Shown here one piece after another: positions 1 to 6,919 of a stretch of DNA of 24,077 nt. The translations under genes were made by a program, and so were the position numbers. Position 1 is the stretch's first letter; the number at the start of each line of letters is the position of its first letter. Source of the stretch: Coprococcus sp. (lineage in GTDB: Bacteria; Bacillota; Clostridia; Lachnospirales; Lachnospiraceae); contig JAEDGW010000029.1 in assembly GCA_016297325.1 (NCBI GenBank), positions 1 to 24,077 of the forward strand. The letters run 5' to 3'. The notes under the pieces are model-generated. The model saw only the letters and a program-made list of their open reading frames with translations, made no database searches and was not told where the DNA came from.

Positions 1-5
1 AGAAA

Positions 6-350
6 ATGGCAGGGGTGATGAAGGGACTGATATGTGCATATATTCTCACGATAGCGTTCCTGTTTATAACTGCGGTGGTGGTTTACAAGGTGGGTATCAG
101 TGACACTGTACTGAATATCATAGTGGTAGCGATCTACATACTTTCCACATTTGTCGGAGGATTTATCACGGGGAGGAAGGTTCAGGAGAGAAGGTTTATA
201 TGGGGAACGGTATTTGGCATCCTGTATATATCCATTGCGCTGGCGATAGGAGCTGTGATGGGAGATTCCGGCAGCGGGGCGGTGATGCCGCGGGTGACTA
301 GAAGCATCATGTGTGTGGCCGGTGGGATGCTGGGCGCCATGCTGGCCTGA
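6..350 (+). CDS. TIGR04086-type small membrane protein (5' end may be outside window)
   Basis: A 114-residue, very hydrophobic protein with about four predicted membrane segments (roughly residues 6-27, 33-54, 63-83 and 96-114) joined by short loops; the GGFITGRK loop after segment two is positively charged. I see no catalytic motif. Size, topology and position just upstream of a SCIFF peptide and secDF match the TIGR04086 membrane family of Clostridia, whose function is unknown. The first ATG is only 6 bases from the window edge and no ribosome site can be seen, so the true start may lie upstream. The gene ends 73 bases before scfA, which has its own promoter. Assignment to the family is by recalled resemblance and context. 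Confidence 0.7.
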   Translation: MAGVMKGLICAYILTIAFLFITAVVVYKVGISDTVLNIIVVAIYILSTFVGGFITGRKVQERRFIWGTVFGILYISIALAIGAVMGDSGSGAVMPRVTRSIMCVAGGMLGAMLA

Positions 351-359
351 AAAAAAACT

Positions 360-387
360 TTTACTTTATATATCTTTGTGTTATAAT
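360..387 (+). promoter_or_regulatory. Candidate sigma-A promoter of scfA
   Basis: TTTACT at 360-365 and a perfect TATAAT at 382-387 are separated by 16 bases, in the short gap between the membrane-protein gene and scfA. Transcription would start near 394, giving a leader of about 30 bases that contains the AGAGAGGTG ribosome site (407-415). Confidence 0.65.
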
Positions 388-423
388 CCCGGTATATGAC
401 ATAAAAAGAGAGGTGTATCCAGA

Positions 424-573
424 ATGAAGAGAATTAAGACTCTGACTAATAAGACTATGAAGAATACTATGGTTAAGGGTGGATGTGGCGAGTGCCAGAC
501 ATCATGCCAGTCAGCTTGTAAGACATCATGCACAGTTGGTAATCAGAGCTGTGAGAATGTTGACAACAAGTAA
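424..573 (+). CDS. scfA: SCIFF ranthipeptide precursor (six cysteines in forty-five residues)
   Basis: A 49-residue peptide with a basic leader (MKRIKTLTNK...) and a Cys-rich core carrying exactly six cysteines at positions 21, 24, 28, 32, 36 and 43. The core reads CGECQTSCQSACKTSC followed by TVGNQSC, which is the hallmark of the SCIFF family (TIGR03973). SCIFF peptides are ribosomally made and modified by the radical SAM enzyme encoded next door; the family is classed with the ranthipeptides, in which Cys sulfur is joined to a non-alpha carbon of another residue. Several Thr and Ser lie between the cysteines as possible acceptors. The start is set by AGAGAGGTG about 8 bases upstream. The biological role is poorly known; a signalling or regulatory role has been proposed for clostridial members. 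Confidence 0.95.
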   Translation: MKRIKTLTNKTMKNTMVKGGCGECQTSCQSACKTSCTVGNQSCENVDNK

Positions 574-598
574 TTTGTAACAGTTTGTATTTGATCAG

Positions 599-637
599 CT
601 AAAGGGGACCGTCGTTTATGATGACAGTCCTCTTTAG
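599..637 (+). terminator. Hairpin between scfA and scfB, probable leaky attenuator
   Basis: CTAAAGGGGA (599-608) pairs with TCCTCTTTAG (628-637), with one G-U pair, and further pairing (GTC with GAC) extends into the loop. There is no long T-run after the stem, so it may stop only part of the transcripts or protect the scfA message end. Such an element fits a precursor needed in large excess over its maturase. Confidence 0.55.
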
Positions 638-731
638 TGCGTGTATAAGGGATGCTGTGTGTGGTGTCCCGCAGATTAATCTCCATGGAAGGGCTGTTTT
701 GGGCGCTTTTGTGGATCGTTGAAGGAGAATT

Positions 732-2099
732 ATGGTTCATCAGTACAAGAACAATGGTTATAATATAGTGCTTGATGTCTGTAGCGGTTCTGTTCACGTC
801 GTAGATGATCTTGTCTATGATATTATTTCTTTATATGAAAACAATGATAAAGAGCAGATTATAGATGCGCTGTCCCAGTATGACAGTGCGGATGTTTCTG
901 AAGCCTATGATGAAGTAGCTCAGCTGGTGGAAGATGGAACATTATTTACAGATGATGTATACAAAGATTATATTATAGACTTTAAGAAGAGAAAAACTGT
1001 CGTCAAGGCGCTGTGTCTTCACATTGCCCACGACTGCAATCTTGCCTGCAGATATTGTTTTGCCGGTGAGGGAGAATATAAGGGAGATCGTGCTCTTATG
1101 TCACTTGAGGTGGCAAAGAAGTCACTCGATTTCCTTGTTGCAAATTCAGGATTCAGAAGAAACCTCGAGGTTGATTTCTTTGGCGGCGAGCCACTTATGA
1201 ACTGGGATGTCGTGAAGAAAACTGTTGAATACGGCAGAAGCCTTGAGGAGAAGTATGACAAGAAGTTCAGATTTACACTCACCACGAACGGTGTCCTTCT
1301 GAATGACGAGATCATGGAATTTGCAAATCGCGAGATGGCGAATGTCGTTCTCAGCATAGATGGAAGAAAGGAAGTCCACGACTATATGCGCCCAACCAGG
1401 AATGGCAAGGGCAGCTATGATGTCATACTTTCCAAGTTCCAGGAATTTGCAAAGAAGAGAGCTGGCAAGAGCTACTATGTGAGAGGTACTTACACCCACA
1501 ACAATCTGGATTTCTCAGAGGATGTTCTGCACATGGCAGATCTGGGATTTGACCAGATATCAGTGGAGCCTGTGGTATCACTTCCGGATGAGCCTTACGC
1601 TATACAGGAAGAGGATATACCGGTACTTCTTGAGCAGTATGACATTCTTGCGAAAGAGATGATAAAGAGACATAAGGAGGGAAGAGGGTTCAATTTCTTC
1701 CACTTTATGATAGATCTTGAGGGTGGCCCTTGTGTTGCCAAGAGACTTTCGGGATGTGGCTCAGGTACAGAGTACATGGCTGTCACTCCTTGGGGAGACC
1801 TGTATCCCTGCCATCAGTTTGTCGGAGAAGATGATTTCTGCATAGGCAACGTATTTGATGGAATCAAGAATCAGGACATTGTGAACGAATTCAAGCTGTG
1901 CAATGTATATGCGAAGGATAAGTGCAAGGATTGTTTTGCAAGATTTTACTGCAGCGGCGGATGCGCAGCCAACTCATATAAGTTCCATGGCAATATACTC
2001 GATGCATATGACATAGGATGCGAACTTCAGAAGAAGCGTATAGAGTGCGCGATCATGCTGAAGGCCGCCATGGCGGATGAGGAAGATTCGGACGAATAA
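732..2099 (+). CDS. scfB: SCIFF radical SAM maturase (thioether-forming, SPASM domain)
   Basis: A 455-residue radical SAM peptide maturase. Residues about 1-85 form an N-terminal segment of the peptide-recognition type. The radical SAM core begins with a CX3CX2C motif (C102, C106, C109; CNLACRYC) that binds the SAM-linked 4Fe-4S cluster, followed by FFGGEPLMNW, the SAM-binding GGE motif. The C-terminal Cys-rich region (about residues 345-440, with CGSGTEYMAV, YPCHQF, CKDCFARFYCSGGC and a late C) is a SPASM domain carrying auxiliary clusters. Known homologues install Cys-to-Thr-type thioether links in SCIFF peptides; here the substrate should be the product of scfA 158 bases upstream. Start chosen by GAAGGAG just ahead of the ATG. 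No key residue appears missing. Confidence 0.95.
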   Translation: MVHQYKNNGYNIVLDVCSGSVHVVDDLVYDIISLYENNDKEQIIDALSQYDSADVSEAYDEVAQLVEDGTLFTDDVYKDYIIDFKKRKTVVKALCLHIAHDCNLACRYCFAGEGEYKGDRALMSLEVAKKSLDFLVANSGFRRNLEVDFFGGEPLMNWDVVKKTVEYGRSLEEKYDKKFRFTLTTNGVLLNDEIMEFANREMANVVLSIDGRKEVHDYMRPTRNGKGSYDVILSKFQEFAKKRAGKSYYVRGTYTHNNLDFSEDVLHMADLGFDQISVEPVVSLPDEPYAIQEEDIPVLLEQYDILAKEMIKRHKEGRGFNFFHFMIDLEGGPCVAKRLSGCGSGTEYMAVTPWGDLYPCHQFVGEDDFCIGNVFDGIKNQDIVNEFKLCNVYAKDKCKDCFARFYCSGGCAANSYKFHGNILDAYDIGCELQKKRIECAIMLKAAMADEEDSDE

Positions 2100-2107
2100 A
2101 AAACCAA

Positions 2108-2141
2108 ACAGTGGTTCTGGCCGGTGCGGCAGGAGCACTGT
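2108..2141 (+). other. Imperfect hairpin between scfB and secDF
   Basis: ACAGTG (2108-2113) pairs with CACTGT (2136-2141), and inner CTG/CAG and CCG/CGG pairs extend the stem around a GTG loop. There is no T-run, so this is not a normal terminator. It could be an mRNA processing or stability element in the scfB-secDF transcript. Confidence 0.35.
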
Positions 2142-2176
2142 CTAAGAGGAAATATAAAGGGTAAAAGGAGAAGACG

Positions 2177-4375
2177 ATGAAGAAGACAAAGAGAAATGCT
2201 GTGCTCGTCATCATTGCCTTCCTGCTTGTACTGGGTGTTGCGATCTATACAGCGATATTCGGTGTTGCAGATAGAGGTAAGGTAGAGTACATCAAGCTTG
2301 GACTTGACCTCAAGGGTGGCCTGAGTGTTACTTATGAGATTCAGGAAGACAACTACAGTGACAAGGATCTCGAGGATACAAAGTATAAGATTGAGAAGCG
2401 TGTAGAGGCTTACACGAACGAATACTCAGTCTACGAGGACGGTGACAAGAAGATCACTGCAGAGATCCCGGGTGTTACAAATGCAGATGAGATCCTCTCA
2501 GCTCTGAATATCGAAGGAAAGCTGGAATTCCTTGATCCTGACAACTACACAAAGTGGTCTCAGGGACAGGAGTATGAGGCAGCTCTTACAGGAGATGATA
2601 TCAAGAATGCCACAGCCGGAATTGATTCAGATAATGGCAATGACAACGTGGTACAGCTTGTATTCACAGATGATGGTGCTCAGAAGTTTGCGGATGTAAC
2701 ATCAGCGAATGTAGGCAATATCGTCTATATTATATATGACAATGAGGTTGTAAGTGCTCCTAGAGTACAGTCAGCCATCACAGGCGGAAGTGCTGAGATC
2801 AACAGTATTTCTACTTACGAAGAGGCAGAACAGCTTGCTACTACTATCCGTATCGGTGCTCTTCCTCTGACACTTAAGCAGGTTCGTTCCAACATAGTTG
2901 GTGCTACACTTGGTTCAGATGCCATCAGCACAAGCCTTAAGGCAGGTGCGATCGGTATTGCACTTGTATTTGTTATCATGATCATAGTATTCAGAATACC
3001 AGGTCTTGTAGCTTCATTTGCTCTGGCATTCTACACTGTACTTGATCTGCTTCTCATCAACCTGTTCAACGTGACACTGACACTTCCAGGTATAGCCGGT
3101 GTTATTCTGTCAGTAGGTATGGCGGTTGATGCGAACGTAATCATATTTACACGTATAAAAGAGGAGCTGGCCGATGGTAAGTCTGTTAAGCAGGCTGTCA
3201 AGGGTGGTTTCCACAATGCATTGTCAGCTATCATAGATGGAAACGTAACAACGCTTATAGCTGCACTTGTTCTTGGTATATTTGGAACGGGTACTATCAA
3301 GGGATTTGCCATCACACTGGCAATCGGTGTTGTGCTCTCAGTATTTACAGCTCTGGCAATCAGCCAGTCGCTGCTCACAGCACTTGTTAATCTCGGTATA
3401 AATGATGTGAAGTTCTTCGGCGTTGCAAGAGTGCCAAAGAAGACAAACTTCGTAAAGGCAGGAAAGTTCTGTATGCTTGGATCACTCATCGTGATCATCG
3501 CATGTTTCTGCATGATGCCTGTATTCAACAAGTCCAAGGGATCACCTCTGAACTTCAGTGTTGAGTTCGCAGGTGGTACAAGCCTTACAGTTGGATTTGA
3601 CAAAGAGTATACACTCAGCGATGCTGAGAAGGAGATTGTTCCTGTGATTGCAGATGCTGCTGGTATCGGTGAGGCAGGAATCTCAGTTCAGACAGTAGCC
3701 GGAACAAATGAGATCGTATTCAAGATGCCAGAGCTGATCGATGATGGTACAGACGATTCTCAGATGGCTAAGGTGCGTACAGCCCTCACAGACAAGCTTA
3801 ACGCTGATGTGAAGGAAGCCAACGTAATAAGTGGTTCTGTCAGCAGTGAGATGTCCAAGAACGCTATATTTGCAGTTACACTTGCAGCAGTTCTGATGCT
3901 TATATACATTGCTATCAGATTCCATGATGTCAAGTTTGGTACAAGTGCTGTTATCGCACTTCTCCATGATGTAGCCATGGTATTCTGTCTGTACATTGTG
4001 CTCAGACTTACAGTTGGTAATACATGTATTGCGTGTCTGCTTACGATAGTTGGTTACTCGATCAATGCGACGATCATCATCTTCGACCGTATCCGTGAGA
4101 ATGCGGATGTTATGAGAACTAAGAAGGCATCTTATAAGGATATCGTAAACCTGAGTATCAACCAGACATTCAGCAGAACTATATATACATCACTCACAAC
4201 ATTTGTGACAATATTCGTTCTGTACATCATGGGTGTTGCGTCCATCAAGGAGTTCGCACTGACACTTATGGCTGGTATCATCGTCGGAGCATATTCTTCA
4301 GTATGTATCACAGGTCCACTCTGGTACTACATGAAGACAAAGCTTGGCAAAGGCAGAAAAGAAGGATTAGAGTAA
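2177..4375 (+). CDS. secDF: SecD-SecF fusion protein-export subunit
   Basis: A 732-residue membrane protein that joins SecD (about residues 1-410) and SecF (about 415-732). SecDF uses the proton gradient to help complete Sec-dependent export through SecYEG. The SecD half has an N-terminal membrane helix (about 8-30), the conserved DLKGG motif (44-48), a periplasmic-type P1 region, then membrane segments with AVDANVIIFTRIKEEL (about 314-329). The SecF half opens with a new membrane helix (about 427-447), then FSVEFAGGTSL and, near residue 625, GYSINATIIIFDRIREN. Both halves therefore keep the family signatures. The fused form is common in Bacilli and Clostridia. The start follows AAAAGGAG closely. 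A strong terminator follows 21 bases after the stop codon. Co-occurrence with SCIFF genes is known in Clostridia. Confidence 0.95.
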   Translation: MKKTKRNAVLVIIAFLLVLGVAIYTAIFGVADRGKVEYIKLGLDLKGGLSVTYEIQEDNYSDKDLEDTKYKIEKRVEAYTNEYSVYEDGDKKITAEIPGVTNADEILSALNIEGKLEFLDPDNYTKWSQGQEYEAALTGDDIKNATAGIDSDNGNDNVVQLVFTDDGAQKFADVTSANVGNIVYIIYDNEVVSAPRVQSAITGGSAEINSISTYEEAEQLATTIRIGALPLTLKQVRSNIVGATLGSDAISTSLKAGAIGIALVFVIMIIVFRIPGLVASFALAFYTVLDLLLINLFNVTLTLPGIAGVILSVGMAVDANVIIFTRIKEELADGKSVKQAVKGGFHNALSAIIDGNVTTLIAALVLGIFGTGTIKGFAITLAIGVVLSVFTALAISQSLLTALVNLGINDVKFFGVARVPKKTNFVKAGKFCMLGSLIVIIACFCMMPVFNKSKGSPLNFSVEFAGGTSLTVGFDKEYTLSDAEKEIVPVIADAAGIGEAGISVQTVAGTNEIVFKMPELIDDGTDDSQMAKVRTALTDKLNADVKEANVISGSVSSEMSKNAIFAVTLAAVLMLIYIAIRFHDVKFGTSAVIALLHDVAMVFCLYIVLRLTVGNTCIACLLTIVGYSINATIIIFDRIRENADVMRTKKASYKDIVNLSINQTFSRTIYTSLTTFVTIFVLYIMGVASIKEFALTLMAGIIVGAYSSVCITGPLWYYMKTKLGKGRKEGLE

Positions 4376-4396
4376 TAACCTGATGATATATGAAGA

Positions 4397-4435
4397 CAGG
4401 CTTCCATAGCAGAGATGTTGTGGAAGCCTGTTTTT
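4397..4435 (+). terminator. Rho-independent terminator after secDF
   Basis: Perfect 10-bp stem CAGGCTTCCA (4397-4406) with TGGAAGCCTG (4421-4430), 14-base loop, followed at once by TTTTT (4431-4435). It ends the scf-secDF transcription unit. Confidence 0.9.
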
Positions 4436-4509
4436 AGTTGCGGTGGAATACGCCATACAACAAAGGGGCCTGACCCCGTTACGGTAACACAAAAAAAGGA
4501 GGTATTGAC

Positions 4510-5160
4510 ATGGCTGTTGTGTTTGATATGGATGGAGTCATTCTAGACTCAGAGCAGCTGGTTGTGAAATGCTGGCAGAAGATTGCCGGAAAGTACAATA
4601 TAGAGAATATAGAAAAGTTCTGCATGGCTGCACTTGGACTTAACAGGGAGGCTGCAAAGAAACTATTTGTGCAGATGTATGATGGCAGATATGGCGATGA
4701 GGAGCGGTATGAGGTACTGAAAGCCGAGATGTCGGCCACATTCCACAGGGCTGCTGCTGAAGGCGAGCTGACACTGAAACCAGGAGTAAAAGACACCTTA
4801 AAATTTCTCACAGATGAAGGTATACCATGCGCCCTTGCAACCTCTACCAGAAGAGAAGTTGTCATACCAGAACTTACAAACCTTGGAGTAATAGAATACT
4901 TTGATAAACTGATCTGCGGCGACATGGTAGCCAGAAGCAAGCCAGCGCCAGATATATTCCTCAAGGCCTGCGAAGAACTTGACGTAATCCCACAAGAAAC
5001 CTACGCTGTAGAAGACTCCTACAACGGAGTGAGATCCGCCCATTCCGCAGGCATGAAAGTAATAATGATCCCCGACTTGGTACAACCCGACGAAGAGATG
5101 AGAGAAAAAGCAGACTATATACTCCCTAAAATAGACGATATAAAGAAAATAGTATTATAA
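4510..5160 (+). CDS. HAD-family hydrolase, beta-phosphoglucomutase-like
   Basis: A 216-residue haloacid dehalogenase-superfamily phosphatase or phosphomutase. Motif I is VVFDMDGVILDSE (nucleophile D7, acid D9), followed by an alpha-helical cap (about 15-85) as in subfamily I. Motif II is ATSTRR (Thr/Ser near residue 113), motif III Lys is in RSKPAPDIF (about 140), and motif IV is VEDSYNG (about 160), binding magnesium. Family members act on small sugar phosphates; the substrate cannot be read from sequence. Start: AAAAGGAGGT about 6 bases upstream. The upstream leader (4465-4488) has two tiny palindromes. Odd point: Glu is GAG 8 of 10 times before about 4785 but GAA 10 of 11 times after it, suggesting a mosaic gene. 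No clear terminator follows. Confidence 0.9.
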   Translation: MAVVFDMDGVILDSEQLVVKCWQKIAGKYNIENIEKFCMAALGLNREAAKKLFVQMYDGRYGDEERYEVLKAEMSATFHRAAAEGELTLKPGVKDTLKFLTDEGIPCALATSTRREVVIPELTNLGVIEYFDKLICGDMVARSKPAPDIFLKACEELDVIPQETYAVEDSYNGVRSAHSAGMKVIMIPDLVQPDEEMREKADYILPKIDDIKKIVL

Positions 5161-5165
5161 TAATA

Positions 5166-5461
5166 TCCTTTTTCCCCGTCTCTCCTTGAGCATCAAACAC
5201 CTTGACTTAACACATTGATTTAGTACCTTGAATTACCCCCCCTTGATTAATACCCTGAATTGCGGCTGGGGTGTGTGGCTACCTATGTTCAGGGGAATTT
5301 GAGGCCGCCGGTCCTTAGGTGGCGCCTCATAAAAATAGAAATCGCCAAAAACAAACAAAGGCGGCACCTTAGTACCGCTGCGAGCCGAAACAAGCGGAAG
5401 CGACCCCTGAACATAGGTAGCCACACGCCCCGGCCGAACACAGTACAAGGGGGAAAAAGGA
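5166..5461. repeat. Nested inverted-repeat element (about 296 bp), unknown type
   Basis: The outer ends are an exact 12-bp inverted repeat: TCCTTTTTCCCC at 5166-5177 and its complement at 5450-5461. Inside is a 33-bp inverted repeat, 5262-5294 against 5403-5435, containing GTGTGGCTACCTATGTTC; the two differences become G-U pairs in the plus-strand RNA, so a plus-strand transcript could pair fully. The 108-base centre contains more stems: GAGGC with GCCTC (5301-5305/5324-5328) plus GCC with GGC, CGCC with GGCG (5343-5346/5360-5363), and GCGG with CCGC (5361-5364/5375-5378). No transposase is present. It could be a MITE-like element or a structured RNA; no target duplication is evident. Confidence 0.6.
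5198..5261. repeat. Degenerate 13-bp tandem repeat, about five units
   Basis: Units at 5198-5210, 5211-5223, 5224-5236, 5237-5250 (14 bp) and 5251-5261 (partial) share the pattern nACCTTGAnTTAn. They directly abut the long inverted-repeat arm that starts at 5262. Confidence 0.6.
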
Positions 5462-5488
5462 AGGAACCCAGCCGAAGCTGGGTTCCTT
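5454..5488 (-). terminator. Strong stem-loop terminator of the alcohol dehydrogenase gene
   Basis: A perfect 12-bp stem, AAGGAACCCAGC (5461-5472) with GCTGGGTTCCTT (5477-5488). On the minus strand the loop is UUCG closed by C-G, the very stable tetraloop, and the stem is followed by CCTTTTT. On the plus strand the T-run lies further off (5496-5500), so it may work both ways but fits the minus strand better. It lies about 100 bases after the dehydrogenase stop. Confidence 0.7.
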
Positions 5489-5590
5489 CTCTTAGTTTTT
5501 AGGGTTTTGATAGGACTGTTGAGGTCCCATATATATTCGCCGTACAGCCCCGGCAAAAGGGCTGTCTGGCGTGCTGATCTAATGGGTCAG

Positions 5591-6739
5591 TTAGATCAAT
5601 GACTCGTAGAGTTTGGTGATGTCCTCTACGCTAGTCTCTTTTGGATTGCCTGGACGGCATGCGTCGTCGTAGGCTGACTGTGCCAGGAACGGAATGTCCT
5701 CCGGCTTAACTATGTCTTTGAGATCTGTAGGTATTCCTACATCTATGGACAACTGGCGGACTGCATCTACGGCAGCCTTTCTGTACTCTTCCTGAGCCAT
5801 ATCGTCTACGCCGCTTACGCCCATAGCTCTTGCAATCTCACGGTACTTCTCGCCTGTTGCTTCTGCGTTGTACTCCATAACTGTAGGGAGAATGATCGCA
5901 TTTGCAACTCCGTGAGGTGTATCATACAGAGCTCCAAGTGGGTGCGCCATAGAATGAACGATTCCAAGTCCGACATTCGAAAATCCCATGCCGGCTACAT
6001 ACTGACCGAGAGCCATGTCTGCACGTCCCTCTGGTGTGTTGGCAACAGCCCCTCTGAGTGAACGGCTGATGATCTCGATTGCTTTCAGGTGGAACATATC
6101 TGACAGCTCCCATGCGGCTGCTGTGATATATCCCTCGATCGCGTGTGTGAGTGCGTCCATACCAGTTGCTGCTGTGAGTCCCTTTGGCATGGAGCTCATC
6201 ATCTCAGCATCGACAAACGCCACAACAGGAATATCCTTAGGGTCAACACATACCATCTTGCGGTTCTTTTCAACGTCTGTGATAACGTAGTTGATAGTAA
6301 CCTCTGCAGCGGTTCCTGCTGTAGTAGGAACTGCAAATATAGGGATGGATTTGTTCTTTGTAGGTGCGACACCCTCAAGACTTCTGATGTCAGCAAAATC
6401 AGGATTTGCAATGACGATTCCTATGCCTTTTGCTGTATCCATGGATGATCCGCCGCCGATGGCGATGATGTAATCAGCACCGGCTGCTTTGAATGCCTCG
6501 ACGCCCTGCTGAACATTCTCAATGGTAGGGTTTGGCTTGATATTTGAATAGATCTCATAAGCAAGCCCTGCACCGTCAAGAACATCGGTAACTTTCTTCG
6601 TCACACCGAATTTGATCAGGTCAGGGTCGGAACATACGAGTGCTTTTGCAAAGCCTCTTCCAAGGGCTTCTGTGGCGATCTCTGCGATCGCACCGGCTCC
6701 GTGGTAAGATGTCTCGTTGAGCACAAATCTGTTTGCCAT
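5591..6739 (-). CDS. fucO: Iron-containing alcohol dehydrogenase, lactaldehyde reductase (FucO-like)
   Basis: A 382-residue group III (iron-dependent) alcohol dehydrogenase, the same length as Escherichia coli FucO and alike along the whole chain by recall. It has the NAD-binding GGGSSMD (95-101), the PTTAGTAAEVT stretch (138-148), and the metal ligands D195, H199, H262 and H276. FucO reduces L-lactaldehyde to 1,2-propanediol with NADH, re-oxidising NADH in fucose or rhamnose fermentation; related enzymes reduce other short aldehydes, so the substrate is not certain. The start at 6739 is favoured over an upstream ATG at 6784 because AAAGGAGGAG lies just before it and homologues begin MANR. 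No sugar-catabolic genes are adjacent. It has its own promoter divergent from recJ. Confidence 0.9.
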   Translation of the reverse strand: MANRFVLNETSYHGAGAIAEIATEALGRGFAKALVCSDPDLIKFGVTKKVTDVLDGAGLAYEIYSNIKPNPTIENVQQGVEAFKAAGADYIIAIGGGSSMDTAKGIGIVIANPDFADIRSLEGVAPTKNKSIPIFAVPTTAGTAAEVTINYVITDVEKNRKMVCVDPKDIPVVAFVDAEMMSSMPKGLTAATGMDALTHAIEGYITAAAWELSDMFHLKAIEIISRSLRGAVANTPEGRADMALGQYVAGMGFSNVGLGIVHSMAHPLGALYDTPHGVANAIILPTVMEYNAEATGEKYREIARAMGVSGVDDMAQEEYRKAAVDAVRQLSIDVGIPTDLKDIVKPEDIPFLAQSAYDDACRPGNPKETSVEDITKLYESLI

Positions 6740-6808
6740 AATTCTATCTCCTCCTTTACATTGTGTTACGTGCATTTTGCACAAAAGGTTTTACAAAACT
6801 ATGATATT

Positions 6809-6837
6809 ATTATACCATTTACACAATAATTTTCCAA
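6809..6837 (-). promoter_or_regulatory. Sigma-A promoter of the alcohol dehydrogenase gene
   Basis: Read on the minus strand: TTGGAA (6837-6832), 17 bases, then perfect TATAAT (6814-6809), with TGG directly ahead of the -10 box (extended -10). It sits about 70 bases upstream of the chosen ATG. Confidence 0.8.
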
Positions 6838-6845
6838 GGGCAATA

Positions 6846-6880
6846 ACAGGCAAAATAGCGACATTTACAGGCAAAATGGC
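6846..6880 (+). promoter_or_regulatory. Two direct repeats 21 bp apart, candidate operator of recJ
   Basis: ACAGGCAAAATAGC (6846-6859) and ACAGGCAAAATGGC (6867-6880) differ at one base. Their spacing, 21 bp, is two helical turns, and the second copy overlaps the -35 box and spacer of the recJ promoter. The first lies just upstream of the -35 box of the divergent dehydrogenase promoter. The binding protein is unknown. Confidence 0.4.
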
Positions 6881-6892
6881 ATCTGTTAGAAT
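6864..6892 (+). promoter_or_regulatory. Sigma-A promoter of the recJ-apt-rel unit
   Basis: TTTACA (6864-6869), 17 bases, TAGAAT (6887-6892). Transcription would start near 6899, just ahead of the GGAGATGAAGAG ribosome site of recJ. Confidence 0.65.
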
Positions 6893-6919
6893 ACACATTA
6901 TGGAGATGAAGAGATACCG

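Larger units (their letters stand above)
5161..5590. other. Non-coding convergent region with tandem repeats and inverted repeats
   Basis: 430 bases between the convergent HAD and alcohol dehydrogenase genes. It holds 13-bp tandem repeats (5198-5261), a nested inverted-repeat element (5166-5461), a strong stem-loop (5461-5488), and two further hairpins (5538-5571; 5576-5597, the latter running into the dehydrogenase stop codon). Open frames exist on both strands, but the two translations share the same words because the DNA is palindromic, so I do not call a gene. Confidence 0.8.

Noticed and set aside
3031..3603. 190-codon minus-strand frame inside secDF
   Set aside because: Antisense to conserved SecD membrane segments; no independent signals.
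4465..4488. Two tiny palindromes (GGGG-CCTGA-CCCC and GTTAC-G-GTAAC) in the HAD leader
   Set aside because: Stems of 4-5 bp are too short to support a function on their own.
5198..5261. CRISPR-like array
   Set aside because: Units are 13 bp, degenerate and directly adjacent with no spacers; no cas genes are present.
5233..5556. Overlapping open frames on both strands (107 codons minus; 80 codons plus at 5260-5502)
   Set aside because: Both translations contain the same words in opposite order (VATYVQG and NIGSHT) because the DNA is an inverted repeat. No good ribosome site or family resemblance; the openness follows from the repeat.
6740..6784. Earlier start of the alcohol dehydrogenase (15 extra codons)
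   Set aside because: The extra codons contain the ribosome site itself and homologues start at MANR.
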